From Actinomadura livida (lineage in GTDB: Bacteria; Actinomycetota; Actinomycetes; Streptosporangiales; Streptosporangiaceae): a stretch of 64,000 bases of DNA. Each line of letters opens with the position of its first letter. Positions within the stretch are counted from its first letter, which is position 1. Below are positions 40,191 through 49,796 of the stretch, piece after piece. A program made the position numbers and the translations under genes. The notes under the pieces were generated by a model. The model had not been told where the DNA came from and made no database searches. It saw only the letters and a program-made list of their open reading frames with translations. Location of the stretch: positions 124,001-188,000 of the forward strand of contig NZ_BMRO01000013.1 in the NCBI RefSeq assembly GCF_014648675.1. The letters are read 5' to 3'.

Positions 40191-40475
40191 TCAGCCGTCC
40201 CCGTCGCGGAGGCGGCGCTCCAGATCGCGGAGGAACGCCGGGTCGTCCTCCGGGCCCTTCGGGGCCGGGGCGGCGACCCGCGGGCCCGGGGCGGCCGACC
40301 GGCGTGCGCGCCCCTCAAGGAGCCACAGCACCGAGCCGACGAGGGGGACCAGGACGATCGCGAACCAGGCCCCCTTCGGCAGGTGCTGCACTTCGGACGC
40401 GTCGGTCCGGAGCACGTCCAGGATGCAGAAGACCCAGAAACCAACCAAAAGCAGGGTTACCAGCACGTATATCAC
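40191..40475 (-). CDS. PLDc_N-domain small membrane protein
   Basis: This 94-residue protein has two membrane helices (about 3-20 and 38-55) with the pattern FWVFCILDVLRTD ... LPKGAWFAIVLVPLVGSVLWLL broken by a short polar loop. This is the phospholipase D/cardiolipin synthase N-terminal domain found as a stand-alone protein in actinobacteria. It has no catalytic HKD motif. The tail is basic and then acidic. The start is GTG 40475. Its role is unknown; similar genes lie beside cytochrome c maturation genes in other actinomycetes. Confidence 0.85.
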   Translation of the reverse strand: MIYVLVTLLLVGFWVFCILDVLRTDASEVQHLPKGAWFAIVLVPLVGSVLWLLEGRARRSAAPGPRVAAPAPKGPEDDPAFLRDLERRLRDGDG

Positions 40476-40612
40476 GCTAAAAGGGTATCCGTGACTTGCG
40501 GGGATGACGCCGAGTCGGGTCCCGGCTTACCCTTCCGGAGGGGCCCTGTCCGGCACCGGACTCGACGAGCGTCGCTCGTGACCCCCGCGGGGCCCGCTGA
40601 CAGAGGAGCCTG

Positions 40613-41593
40613 ATGCGCTTCAAAGGCGTCCACCGCAAGCCCCGGGAGCTCCGGAGCCGGGAGTCGCTGCGCGGCGTACGGAGCCGCAAGGACGACACCG
40701 CGTACTCCTCGTCGCCGCCCGACTCGGGGCAGGTGCGGCCGCGCAGCAACCAGCCCCGCGACCGGTTCGGGCGGTTCCGCAAGGCGGGCCGCGACGACGA
40801 CTACGCGCTCGGCCCCGGCGCCGTGGACGGCGGCCCCGACCCGGTGACCGAGCTCACCGGACGGCCGGAGCGGCGCGGGCCGGTACGCCGCAGGCTCGGC
40901 CGCCCCCGGTCCGGCGACTACTCGTGGAGCGATTTCGAGCTGGAGGACGACCGGCTGCGCGTCGAGCCGTACCCGCCGGGCACGCCGCACGCCGCCGACG
41001 GCCGCCGGCACTGCGGCCCCCTGGAGGGCATCCTCTACCGGCAGTGGGACGTCCGGGACGGCCCGCCGACACCCGAGGTCATCGGCGCCATCGACAGCCT
41101 GGCGTCGCTGCCCGCGCCGCTGAAGGAGAAGCTCGCGGGCGGGCTCGACGGGATCTACGTGGGGCCGGGCGGCGTCCCGCAGCTCGACGACATGGGCCAC
41201 CTGCGCGACCGGCCGCTCCCCTCCGGCCGCGCCACCTGGGACATCTGCGCCGGCGCGTACGGCGACCGCAAGATCGTCGTGGGGGACCGGCCGTCCCCCA
41301 CCCCCGACGTGATGCTGCACGAGGTCGGCCACGCGCTCGACGACATCGACGGCGACGACGGCGAGTGGACCTCCGACAGCCCCGCGTTCCGGAAGCTGTA
41401 CGAGGAGTGCAGACCGCACCTGGCGAGCGACTTCCACCGCCAGCCGAACGCCCTCGGGCGCCGCGAGTTCTTCGCGGACGCCTTCGCCGCGATCTCCTCC
41501 CGCCAGCGCCCCGCCCTCGTGGATATGCTCGGCGGCAACATCCGGACGGCCCTGGAGGTCATGCTCTTCTTCAACCGCAGGTACGGGATCTAG
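40613..41593 (+). CDS. zincin-like metallopeptidase domain protein, ATLF/toxin-like
   Basis: This 326-residue protein has a disordered, Arg- and Pro-rich first 120 residues without a signal peptide, then a compact C-terminal domain. The zinc site reads MLHEVGHALDDID (HExxH, about 239-243), with a third ligand likely in GRREFFADAFAA (about 283). The layout resembles lethal-factor-like (ATLF) zincins used as toxins or as Pro-Pro peptidases. It is followed 14 bases later by a small acidic protein that could be a partner or inhibitor. The peptidase fold is likely; the target is unknown. Confidence 0.75.
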   Translation: MRFKGVHRKPRELRSRESLRGVRSRKDDTAYSSSPPDSGQVRPRSNQPRDRFGRFRKAGRDDDYALGPGAVDGGPDPVTELTGRPERRGPVRRRLGRPRSGDYSWSDFELEDDRLRVEPYPPGTPHAADGRRHCGPLEGILYRQWDVRDGPPTPEVIGAIDSLASLPAPLKEKLAGGLDGIYVGPGGVPQLDDMGHLRDRPLPSGRATWDICAGAYGDRKIVVGDRPSPTPDVMLHEVGHALDDIDGDDGEWTSDSPAFRKLYEECRPHLASDFHRQPNALGRREFFADAFAAISSRQRPALVDMLGGNIRTALEVMLFFNRRYGI

Positions 41594-41607
41594 GAGGGCG
41601 ATCGAGG

Positions 41608-41883
41608 ATGTACGTGATCCGGCTCCCCGATGGCACGCTCCGGGTTCCGCACAGCGTCCTCACCGAACCCGGCGAGCCGGACTCCGGAGCGGGCGAGGGA
41701 CGGATCATCGCCGACGCCTACGTCGAGATCGGGCCGGGCGACCCGGACTACGACCGCCTCCTGGGCGAGTCGCTCACGGAGGAGGAACTGGCGGAGCGGC
41801 GGCGCCGCTGGCGGGACGAGGACGCGGACCTGCTCCGCCGGTTCGAGGAGTGGAAGGCGGACGACGCGGGAGACCAGGTGTGA
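41608..41883 (+). CDS. small acidic hypothetical protein
   Basis: This 91-residue soluble protein is strongly acidic, with a beta-rich N-terminus (MYVIRLPDGTLRVPHSVLTE) and a charged helix at the C-terminus (LTEEELAERRRRWRDEDADL). I do not recognise a domain. It follows the zincin gene by 14 bases and has GGAGGG plus GAGG ahead of its ATG, so it is co-expressed with it. A role as antagonist or chaperone of the zincin is an attractive guess from size, charge and linkage only. Confidence 0.75.
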   Translation: MYVIRLPDGTLRVPHSVLTEPGEPDSGAGEGRIIADAYVEIGPGDPDYDRLLGESLTEEELAERRRRWRDEDADLLRRFEEWKADDAGDQV

Positions 41884-41958
41884 CGGGGAGGGAAGGGCCC
41901 CGGCCGCCCGGGCGGAGGGGACTGCCACGGCGCGGCGGTCCGGGCGGCTGAGGTCCGG

Positions 41959-42162
41959 TCAGCGGGCCGAATGCTCGGCGACGGGCTCCTCGCCGCGCAG
42001 CAGCGCGTGCACCTCGGACTCGCGGAAGCGCCGGTGCCCTCCCGGAGTGCGGATGCTGCTGATCCGGCCCGCGGCGGCCCACCGGGTGACCGTCTTCGGG
42101 TCGACCCGGAAGAGGGCGGCGACCTCTCCTGGGGTCAGCAGGCGCTCGCTCGTGCTCTCCAC
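41959..42162 (-). CDS. bldC: BldC, MerR-like developmental regulator
   Basis: This 67-residue protein is nearly identical in its core to Streptomyces BldC: LLTPGEVAALFRVDPKTVTR, then the wing SIRTPGGHRRFRESEV. BldC binds head-to-tail on direct repeats and delays entry into development. The ATG at 42162 is the natural start. The promoter region holds a perfect 6+1+6 dyad at 42202-42214. It lies convergent with the small acidic gene and divergent from the threonine dehydratase gene. Confidence 0.95.
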   Translation of the reverse strand: MESTSERLLTPGEVAALFRVDPKTVTRWAAAGRISSIRTPGGHRRFRESEVHALLRGEEPVAEHSAR

Positions 42163-42201
42163 GTTTTCTCTCCCCCTTTGTCCCGCTCTCGGCGCGGGTG
42201 G

Positions 42202-42214
42202 ACTGTTTAACAGT
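42202..42214. promoter_or_regulatory. perfect dyad in the bldC promoter region
   Basis: ACTGTT, T, AACAGT is a perfect inverted repeat 40 bases upstream of the bldC start, in a locally AT-rich stretch. It may be an operator or overlap the -10 region. The binding protein is unknown. Confidence 0.4.
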
Positions 42215-42410
42215 GTGGCGGGTCAAGACCGATTTCTCCCTTGTTTTCGGAAAAGATCACGGTCCGTAGTACGCCGAGCAGGAGCGATGACTCTCGGTAC
42301 CCGCGACATGGGCAACGCCGTTCACGTTGACCCCGTTTGACCTGCCATGTCACGTCCGGGACGGGCCGCGGGGCAGCCCCTGTCCGCCGTGCGAAGTAGT
42401 CTCCCAGAAC

Positions 42411-43391
42411 ATGTCCGACCTCGTATCCCTGCCGGAGATAGAGCGTGCCGCAGAACGCATTGCGGGCGTGGCGGCCCGCACGCCGCTCGTGCCTTTTCCC
42501 CGCGACCCCGCACCCGCGGCGGCCGGCGAGTCGGCACTTCTGCTGAAGGCCGAGTCGCTGCAGCCGATCGGCGCGTTCAAACTGCGCGGCGCGTACGCCG
42601 CCATCTCCGCCCTGCCGCCGGCCGAGCGCGCACGCGGCGTCGTGACGCACTCCAGCGGCAACCACGCGCAGGCCGTCGCCTATTCGGCCCGCGCCCTGGG
42701 CATCAAGGCCGTCGTGGTCATGCCGCACACGACCCCCGGCGTGAAGGTCGACGCGTGCATCGCCCTGGGCGCCGAGGTCGTCTACGTCGAGCCGACGTCG
42801 CAGGCCCGCGCCGAGACCGCCGCCAAGCTCGCCGACGCGCACGGCTTCGCGATGATCCCGCCCTACGACGACGCCCGCGTCATCGCCGGCCAGGGCACCG
42901 TCGGCGTCGAGATCGTCCAGGACCGCCCCGACGTGGACGTCGTGCTCGTCCCCGTCAGCGGCGGCGGCCTGATCGCCGGCGTCTCCGCCGCCGTCAAGGC
43001 CCTGCGCCCCGAGGCCACGATCATCGGCGTCGAACCGGAACTGGCCGCCGACGCCCGCGACTCCATGGGCGCCGGCCGCCCCGTCACCTGGGACGCGGAG
43101 AAGACCGGCCGCACCATCGCCGACGCCCTCCGCGTCCAGCGGGTCGGCGACCTCCCCTTCGCCCACATGCGCGCCCACGTGGACGGCATAGTCACCGTCA
43201 CAGAAGAAGAGATCGAAACGACAATGCGCCGCCTGGCCCGTGAAGCCCGCCTGATAGCCGAACCCGGTGGCGCCGTGGCCACCGCCGCCTACCTGCACCG
43301 CCAAGCCGAACTGCCCCCGGCCCGCACGTACGTGTCAATCCTCTCCGGCGGCAACATCGACCCGGCCCTCCTCCTGGACATCCTCAAGTAG
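42411..43391 (+). CDS. threonine/serine dehydratase (PLP-dependent)
   Basis: This 326-residue fold-type II PLP enzyme has the PLP lysine in QPIGAFKLRGAYAA (about 56), the Asn loop SSGNHAQAVAYSA, and the glycine-rich phosphate loop VSGGGLIAGV. It deaminates threonine or serine to the 2-oxo acid. It lacks the C-terminal ACT-like regulatory domain of biosynthetic IlvA, so a catabolic threonine ammonia-lyase or a serine racemase-like role is more likely. The ATG at 42411 is the natural start. Confidence 0.92.
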   Translation: MSDLVSLPEIERAAERIAGVAARTPLVPFPRDPAPAAAGESALLLKAESLQPIGAFKLRGAYAAISALPPAERARGVVTHSSGNHAQAVAYSARALGIKAVVVMPHTTPGVKVDACIALGAEVVYVEPTSQARAETAAKLADAHGFAMIPPYDDARVIAGQGTVGVEIVQDRPDVDVVLVPVSGGGLIAGVSAAVKALRPEATIIGVEPELAADARDSMGAGRPVTWDAEKTGRTIADALRVQRVGDLPFAHMRAHVDGIVTVTEEEIETTMRRLAREARLIAEPGGAVATAAYLHRQAELPPARTYVSILSGGNIDPALLLDILK

Positions 43392-43456
43392 GAGCGCCGC
43401 GCCGCCGGGGGCCCGGATCCCGGCTGGTGGGGGCGGGGGGTAGCCTCGGGAGTGTC

Positions 43457-43696
43457 ATGCGTACCGTCGTTCTCTATACCTTGGCGCGGCTAGCGATCTT
43501 CGCGGCGACCGCGGGTGTACTGGCGCTGCTCGGAGCACGCGGATTCCTCCTGCTGCTGATGGCACTGCTCATCAGCGGAGTGGTCAGCTACGTCCTGCTC
43601 TCCACACAGCGCGACCGGATGTCCTCGGTAGTGGTCTCCGGCGTCCGCACCCAGCGACAGAAATTCCAAAGGTCGGTAACCAAAGAAGACGCCTAG
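43457..43696 (+). CDS. DUF4229 small membrane protein
   Basis: This 79-residue protein has two adjacent membrane helices (about 5-25 and 29-48, with the pattern LLMALLISGVVSYVLLS) and a basic cytoplasmic tail. This is the DUF4229 family, common next to menaquinone and nuo genes in actinobacteria. Its function is unknown. ATG 43457 precedes the first helix; the longer frame to 43427 is less likely. Confidence 0.88.
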   Translation: MRTVVLYTLARLAIFAATAGVLALLGARGFLLLLMALLISGVVSYVLLSTQRDRMSSVVVSGVRTQRQKFQRSVTKEDA

Positions 43697-43753
43697 CGGG
43701 AGCGGCCGCCCCGCGGTTCGTAACCGGCGTGCCGCGCCTTCTAGGGTGGGGGC

Positions 43754-44455
43754 ATGAGCCGCGCCTCCCTTGACAAGAAGCCCGCCGACGTCGCGGCGAT
43801 GTTCGATGGCACCGCCGAGCGGTACGACCTGCTGAACACGCTGATGACCGGTGGGCAGGACCGGCGGTGGCGGCGGGAGGTCGTGCGGGCCGTGGAGGCC
43901 CGCCCCGGGGAGCGGATCCTCGACCTCGCGGCGGGGACGGGGACGTCCTCGGTGCCGTTCGCCGAGGCGGGCGCGCACACCGTCGCGTGCGACTTCTCGC
44001 TCGGCATGCTGCGGGTCGGGGTGCGGCGGCAAGCGGGTGTGCGGCGGCTGAGCTTCGTGGCTGGGGACGCGCTGCGGCTGCCGTTCGCGGACGGCGTGTT
44101 CGACGCCGTGACGATCTCGTTCGGGCTGCGCAACGTCGCGGACACCGGGCAGGCGCTGCGCGAGCTGCGGCGGGTGACGAGGTCCGGCGGCCGGCTGCTG
44201 GTGTGCGAGGTGAGCCACCCCCCGAACGGGCTGCTCGCGCTCGGCCACCGGACGCACCTGAAGTTCGGGCTGCCGCTGCTGGCGCGGGTCAGCTCCAACC
44301 CCGACTCCTACCGCTACCTGGCCGAGTCGACGCTCGCCTGGCCGGACCAGGCGGCGCTGGCGCGGCTGCTCCAGGACGCGGGCTGGGGCGAGGTGCGCTG
44401 GCGGGACCTCACGTTCGGGGTGGCCGCGCTCCACCACGCCGTGAATCCGGGGTGA
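43754..44455 (+). CDS. menG: demethylmenaquinone methyltransferase (UbiE/MenG)
   Basis: This 233-residue SAM-dependent enzyme methylates the naphthoquinone ring as the last step to menaquinone. It shows DVAAMFDGTAERYDLLN, the SAM motif RILDLAAGTGTSSVPFA, VACDFSLGMLRVG, and the family segment TISFGLRNVADTGQALRE. It is a family member of normal length. It stands upstream of the reductase-nuo operon, as in streptomycetes, and serves the same quinone pool that complex I reduces. Confidence 0.94.
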   Translation: MSRASLDKKPADVAAMFDGTAERYDLLNTLMTGGQDRRWRREVVRAVEARPGERILDLAAGTGTSSVPFAEAGAHTVACDFSLGMLRVGVRRQAGVRRLSFVAGDALRLPFADGVFDAVTISFGLRNVADTGQALRELRRVTRSGGRLLVCEVSHPPNGLLALGHRTHLKFGLPLLARVSSNPDSYRYLAESTLAWPDQAALARLLQDAGWGEVRWRDLTFGVAALHHAVNPG

Positions 44456-44545
44456 GGCATGGACGGCCGGTGGGAGCGATCCAGATCCGGACCACCCAGA
44501 AGTACCCACCAGTCCTGATAAAGGAATAGACTCCCCGTCGGATCC

Positions 44546-44563
44546 TTGTGAAGTGCTTCACAA
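44546..44563. promoter_or_regulatory. perfect Rex operator upstream of the reductase-nuo operon
   Basis: TTGTGAAGTGCTTCACAA matches the Rex consensus TTGTGAANNNNTTCACAA at every defined position and is itself a perfect palindrome except for the central two bases. It ends 24 bases before the GTG of the geranylgeranyl reductase gene, where bound Rex would block initiation. Confidence 0.92.
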
Positions 44564-44587
44564 GCGAACGAGCTGAAGAGGAACGCC

Positions 44588-45844
44588 GTGACCGACTCCG
44601 CCCGACACGCAGACGTCATCGTCGTCGGGGCAGGCCCCGCCGGATCGTCGACCGCCTACTGGCTGGCGCAGGCCGGTCTCGAGGTGTTCCTGCTGGAGAA
44701 GGCCACCTTCCCGCGGGACAAGATCTGCGGTGACGGCCTCACCCCGCGCGCCGTCCGCGCCCTCATCGGGATGGGCGTCGACGTCAACGACCCCGGCTGG
44801 GGGCGCAACAAGGGGCTGCGCATCTACGGCGGCGGCGTGAAGGTGGAGCTGCCGTGGCCGGAGCTCGCGTCCTTCCCCGACTTCGGGCTCGTCCGCAAGC
44901 GCACCGACTTCGACCAGTTCCTCGCCGAGCACGCCGCGAAGGCCGGCGCCCGGCTGCTGCAGGGCTGCACGGTGACCGGCCCGATCCTCGACGAGCGCAC
45001 CGACCGCATCACCGGCGTCACCGCGAAGTACGAGGGCGAGGACGTCGAGTTCCACGCGCCGCTGGTCGTCGCCGCCGACGGCAACTCGACCCGGCTGTCG
45101 CTCGCGATGGGCCTGCGGCGGCGCGAGGACCGCCCGATGGGCGTCGCGGTCCGCCGCTACTTCCAGACGCCGCGCCACGACGACGACTACATGGAGGCGT
45201 GGCTGGAGCTGTGGGACGGCGAGCGCCTCCTGCCCGGCTACGGCTGGGTCTTCGGCGTCGGGGACGGCACGTCCAACGTCGGCTGCGGCCTGCTCAACAC
45301 CAGCCAGGCGTTCCAGAACGTCGACTACCGCGGGCTCCTCAAGCGCTGGTGCGCGCAGATGCCGGAGGACTGGCAGTTCGACGAGGAGCACGCGACCTCG
45401 AAGATCCGCGGCGCGGCGCTGCCGATGGGCTTCAACCGGCAGCCGCACTACACCCGCGGGGTGCTGCTGGTCGGCGACGCCGGCGGCATGGTCAACCCGT
45501 TCAACGGGGAGGGCATCGACTACGCGCTGGAGTCCGGCCGGCTGGCCGCCGACATCATGGTGCAGGCGCTCGCGCGCCGCACCCCCGCGCAGCGGGAGCG
45601 GACGCTGTACGAGTACCCGCGCATCCTGAAGGACGAGCACGGCGGCTACTTCACGCTGGCCCGCGTGTTCGTGCAGGCCATCGGCGACCCGCGCATCATG
45701 AAGTTCCTCACCTCGCACGGGCTGCCCCACCCCACGCTGATGCGGTTCACGCTCAAGCTCCTGGCGAACCTGACCGATCCCAAGGGCGGGGACTCGATGG
45801 ACCGCGTCATCAACGCGATGCAGAAGGTGGCTCCGTCGGCATGA
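44588..45844 (+). CDS. geranylgeranyl reductase-family FAD-dependent oxidoreductase
   Basis: This 418-residue flavoprotein has the FAD motif VVGAGPAGSS (14-20), the family segment FPRDKICGDGLTPRAV, and the second FAD site LVGDAGGMVNPFNGEGIDYA (about 296-310). In actinomycetes the enzyme beside nuo (MenJ-like) partly saturates the isoprenoid tail of menaquinone; this is the likely role here. The start is GTG 44588 behind GAAGAGG. It stands 155 bases before nuoA and behind the Rex operator. Confidence 0.92.
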   Translation: MTDSARHADVIVVGAGPAGSSTAYWLAQAGLEVFLLEKATFPRDKICGDGLTPRAVRALIGMGVDVNDPGWGRNKGLRIYGGGVKVELPWPELASFPDFGLVRKRTDFDQFLAEHAAKAGARLLQGCTVTGPILDERTDRITGVTAKYEGEDVEFHAPLVVAADGNSTRLSLAMGLRRREDRPMGVAVRRYFQTPRHDDDYMEAWLELWDGERLLPGYGWVFGVGDGTSNVGCGLLNTSQAFQNVDYRGLLKRWCAQMPEDWQFDEEHATSKIRGAALPMGFNRQPHYTRGVLLVGDAGGMVNPFNGEGIDYALESGRLAADIMVQALARRTPAQRERTLYEYPRILKDEHGGYFTLARVFVQAIGDPRIMKFLTSHGLPHPTLMRFTLKLLANLTDPKGGDSMDRVINAMQKVAPSA

Positions 45845-45999
45845 GCGGACCCGTGCGATTCAAGCTTCCGCAGGTGAGCGGACTACAGTGCATGACCGAC
45901 CCCCTGAGGGGAGCGCTATTGAACACCTTGGCCAGGGTGGCGGCCCGCGGCGGGGCCGTTCCGTACAACGTCGTACGTTCCGAGGAGAGGCCGTAGAGC

Positions 46000-46359
46000 A
46001 TGGATCTCTATATTCCGCTCATCGCGCTCGGGGTGCTCGGCTTCGCCTTCGCCGCCTTCTCGGTGGTGATGGCCTCCTTGACGGGGCCCAAGCGATGGAA
46101 CCGCGCGAGGCTCGACGCCTACGAGTGCGGTATCGAGCCGACCCCGCAGCCGGTGGGCGGCGGGCGTTTTCCGATCAAGTACTACGTGACGGCGATGCTG
46201 TTCATCGTCTTCGACATTGAGATCATCTTCCTCTACCCCTGGGCGGTCGCGTTCGACCGGATGGGGCTGTTCGCCCTTGTCGAGATGGTCCTTTTCATCG
46301 CCGCCGTTCTCGTCGCGTACGCCTACGTGTGGCGGCGCGGCGGTCTGGAGTGGGACTAA
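46000..46359 (+). CDS. nuoA: NADH-quinone oxidoreductase subunit A
   Basis: This 119-residue membrane subunit of complex I has three helices and the conserved loop YECGIEPTPQPVGGGRFPIKY, which holds the Cys exposed in the quinone-site loop (quoted in part: ECGIEP). The ATG at 46000 is preceded by GAGGAGAGG. Its stop directly abuts the nuoB start. It opens the complete 14-gene nuo operon. Confidence 0.97.
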   Translation: MDLYIPLIALGVLGFAFAAFSVVMASLTGPKRWNRARLDAYECGIEPTPQPVGGGRFPIKYYVTAMLFIVFDIEIIFLYPWAVAFDRMGLFALVEMVLFIAAVLVAYAYVWRRGGLEWD

Positions 46360-46905
46360 ATGGGTATCGAGGAGAAACTCCCCAGCGGTTTCCTGCTGAC
46401 CACGGTCGAGCAGGTCGCCGGGTGGGCGCGCAAGAGCTCGGTGTGGCCGGCGACGTTCGGCCTCGCCTGCTGCGCGATCGAGATGATGGCGACGGGCGAC
46501 CCCCGGCACGACTTCTCCCGGTGGGGCATGGAGCGCGCCTCGGCGACGCCGCGGCAGGCCGACCTGATGATCGTCGCGGGCCGGGTGAGCCAGAAGATGG
46601 CGCCGGTGCTGCGGCAGATCTACGACCAGATGACCGAGCCGAAGTGGGTCATCGCGATGGGCGTGTGCGCCTCGTCCGGCGGCATGTTCAACAACTACGC
46701 GATCGTGCAGGGCGTCGACCACGTCGTCCCGGTGGACGTCTACCTGCCCGGCTGCCCGCCGCGGCCGGAGATGCTGCTCGACGCGATCGTGAAGCTGCAC
46801 GACCAGATCCAGAACACCAAGCTCGGCCCGCAGCGCCAGAAGCAGATCGCCGAGCTGGAAGAGGCGAAGCGCCGCCGGCTTCCGCTGCTGGGACAGGGGG
46901 CCTGA
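46360..46905 (+). CDS. nuoB: NADH-quinone oxidoreductase subunit B
   Basis: This 181-residue subunit carries the terminal cluster N2, which hands electrons to quinone. The ligands are the adjacent Cys pair in GLACCAIEMM, the Cys in VCASSGGMF, and LPGCPPRPE. It lies at the junction of the hydrophilic and membrane arms. The ATG directly follows the nuoA stop. Length and motifs are standard. Confidence 0.97.
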   Translation: MGIEEKLPSGFLLTTVEQVAGWARKSSVWPATFGLACCAIEMMATGDPRHDFSRWGMERASATPRQADLMIVAGRVSQKMAPVLRQIYDQMTEPKWVIAMGVCASSGGMFNNYAIVQGVDHVVPVDVYLPGCPPRPEMLLDAIVKLHDQIQNTKLGPQRQKQIAELEEAKRRRLPLLGQGA

Positions 46906-46906
46906 G

Positions 46907-47649
46907 ATGAGTTCCGAGCACCCGGAGCAGCGGGCCGAGCAGGCCGCCGACCAGCTGCCCGCGCAGACCGAGGAGGAGCGCCGCGAGCAGCCGGTGGTCC
47001 GCCGCGGCATGTTCGGCGCGAAGACGACGGGCGACACCTCCGGCTACGGCGGCCTCGTCGTCCGGCAGACCCCGAAGGTGTCGACGCCGCGTCCCTACGG
47101 CGGGCCCCGCGGCGCGGCCGAGCCCGGCGAGTTCGACGAGATCGCCGACGAGCTGGAACGCGCCTACCCCGACTACGGCGACGCGATCGAGCGGGTCGTG
47201 GTCGACCGCGGCGAGCTGACGTTCTACGTCAAGCGGCAGCACCTGCGCGAGGTGGCGCGCACCATGCGGGACGACCCGTCGCTGCGCTTCGAGCTGTGCT
47301 CGGGCGTGTCGGGCGTGCACTACCCGGCGGACGAGGGCGCGGAGCTGCACTCCGTCGCGCACCTGCTGTCGATCACGCACAACCGGCGGGTGCGGCTGGA
47401 GGCGACCTGCCCGGACGCCGACCCGCACATCCCGTCGCTCGTCCCCGTGTACCCGACGAGCGACTGGCACGAGCGCGAGACCTACGACTTCTTCGGGATC
47501 GTCTACGACGGTCACCCCGCGCTGACGCGGATCGAGATGCCGGACGACTGGGTCGGCCACCCGCAGCGCAAGGACTACCCCCTCGGCGGCATCCCCGTCG
47601 AGTACCGAGGTGCGGAGATTCCCCCGCCGGACGAAAGGCGGTCGTACGT

Positions 47650-47653
<4 letters not shown>
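46907..47653 (+). CDS. nuoC: NADH-quinone oxidoreductase subunit C
   Basis: This 248-residue subunit of the hydrophilic arm has an actinobacterial N-terminal extension of about 70 residues rich in Glu/Gln/Arg. The conserved core follows, with SVYP-like VPVYPTSDWHERETYDFFGI and the C-terminal DYPLGGIPVEY. It contains no cofactor and supports NuoD and NuoB. The stop overlaps the nuoD ATG (ATGA). Confidence 0.96.
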
Positions 47654-49016
<1,363 letters not shown>

Positions 49017-49020
<4 letters not shown>

Positions 49021-49796
49021 CGTACGAGCCGGAGGTTCGTGAACGGCTGGAGCGCGACGCCAAGGAGATCATCGGCCGGTATCCGCGGCCGAGGTCGGCG
49101 CTGCTGCCGATGCTGCACCTCGTCCAGTCGGAGGAGGGGCACGTCACGCAGGACGGCATCGAGTTCTGCGCGGAGCTGCTCGGCATCACGCCCGCGCAGG
49201 TCACGGGCGTCGTGACGTTCTACACGCAGTACAAGCAGGCGCCGGTCGGGGAGTACCACGTCGGCGTCTGCATCAACACGCTGTGCGCGATCATGGGCGG
49301 CGACCAGATCTGGGCCGAGCTGAGCGAGCACGCCGGGGTCGGCAACGACGAGGCCACCCCGGACGGCAAGGTCAGCCTGGAGCGGATCGAGTGCAACGCG
49401 GCCTGCGACTTCGCGCCCGTGATGACGGTCAACTGGGAGTTCTTCGACAACATGACTCCCGAGAAGGCCAAGAAGCTGGTCGACGACCTGCGGGCGGGGC
49501 AGCGGGTGCTGCCCACGCGCGGGCCGGAGCACCTGGCCACGTGGCGGGAGGCGTCCCGCGTCCTCGCCGGGTTCCCCGACGGGCGCGCCGGCGAGGGCGT
49601 CCAGGCCGGTCCGGAGTCGCTGCGCGGCCTTGAGCTGGCGCGCGAGCGCGGCTGGGAGGCGCCGGCGGCGGACGTCGACCGCGCGCGGCCGGACGAGCCG
49701 GTGCGGCCCGAGGAGATCTCGGCACCGCCGCACGAGCCGGGCAAGCCGATCCCCGGTGACGCGAAGCCCGGCAGCCAGGAGGGACGGAGCAAGTGA
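49017..49796 (+). CDS. nuoE: NADH-quinone oxidoreductase subunit E
   Basis: This 259-residue thioredoxin-like subunit holds the [2Fe-2S] cluster N1a, with ligands in GVCINTLCAI and ECNAACDFAP. The conserved domain ends near residue 175; the remaining 80 or so residues are a Pro/Glu/Gly-rich tail not needed for the cluster. It partners with NuoF in the NADH dehydrogenase module. The GTG of nuoF overlaps its stop. Confidence 0.96.

Noticed and set aside
45890..45994. Possible 34-codon frame between the reductase gene and nuoA
   Set aside because: It has an ATG and a stop but no good ribosome binding site and no recognised similarity; it probably is leader sequence of nuoA.
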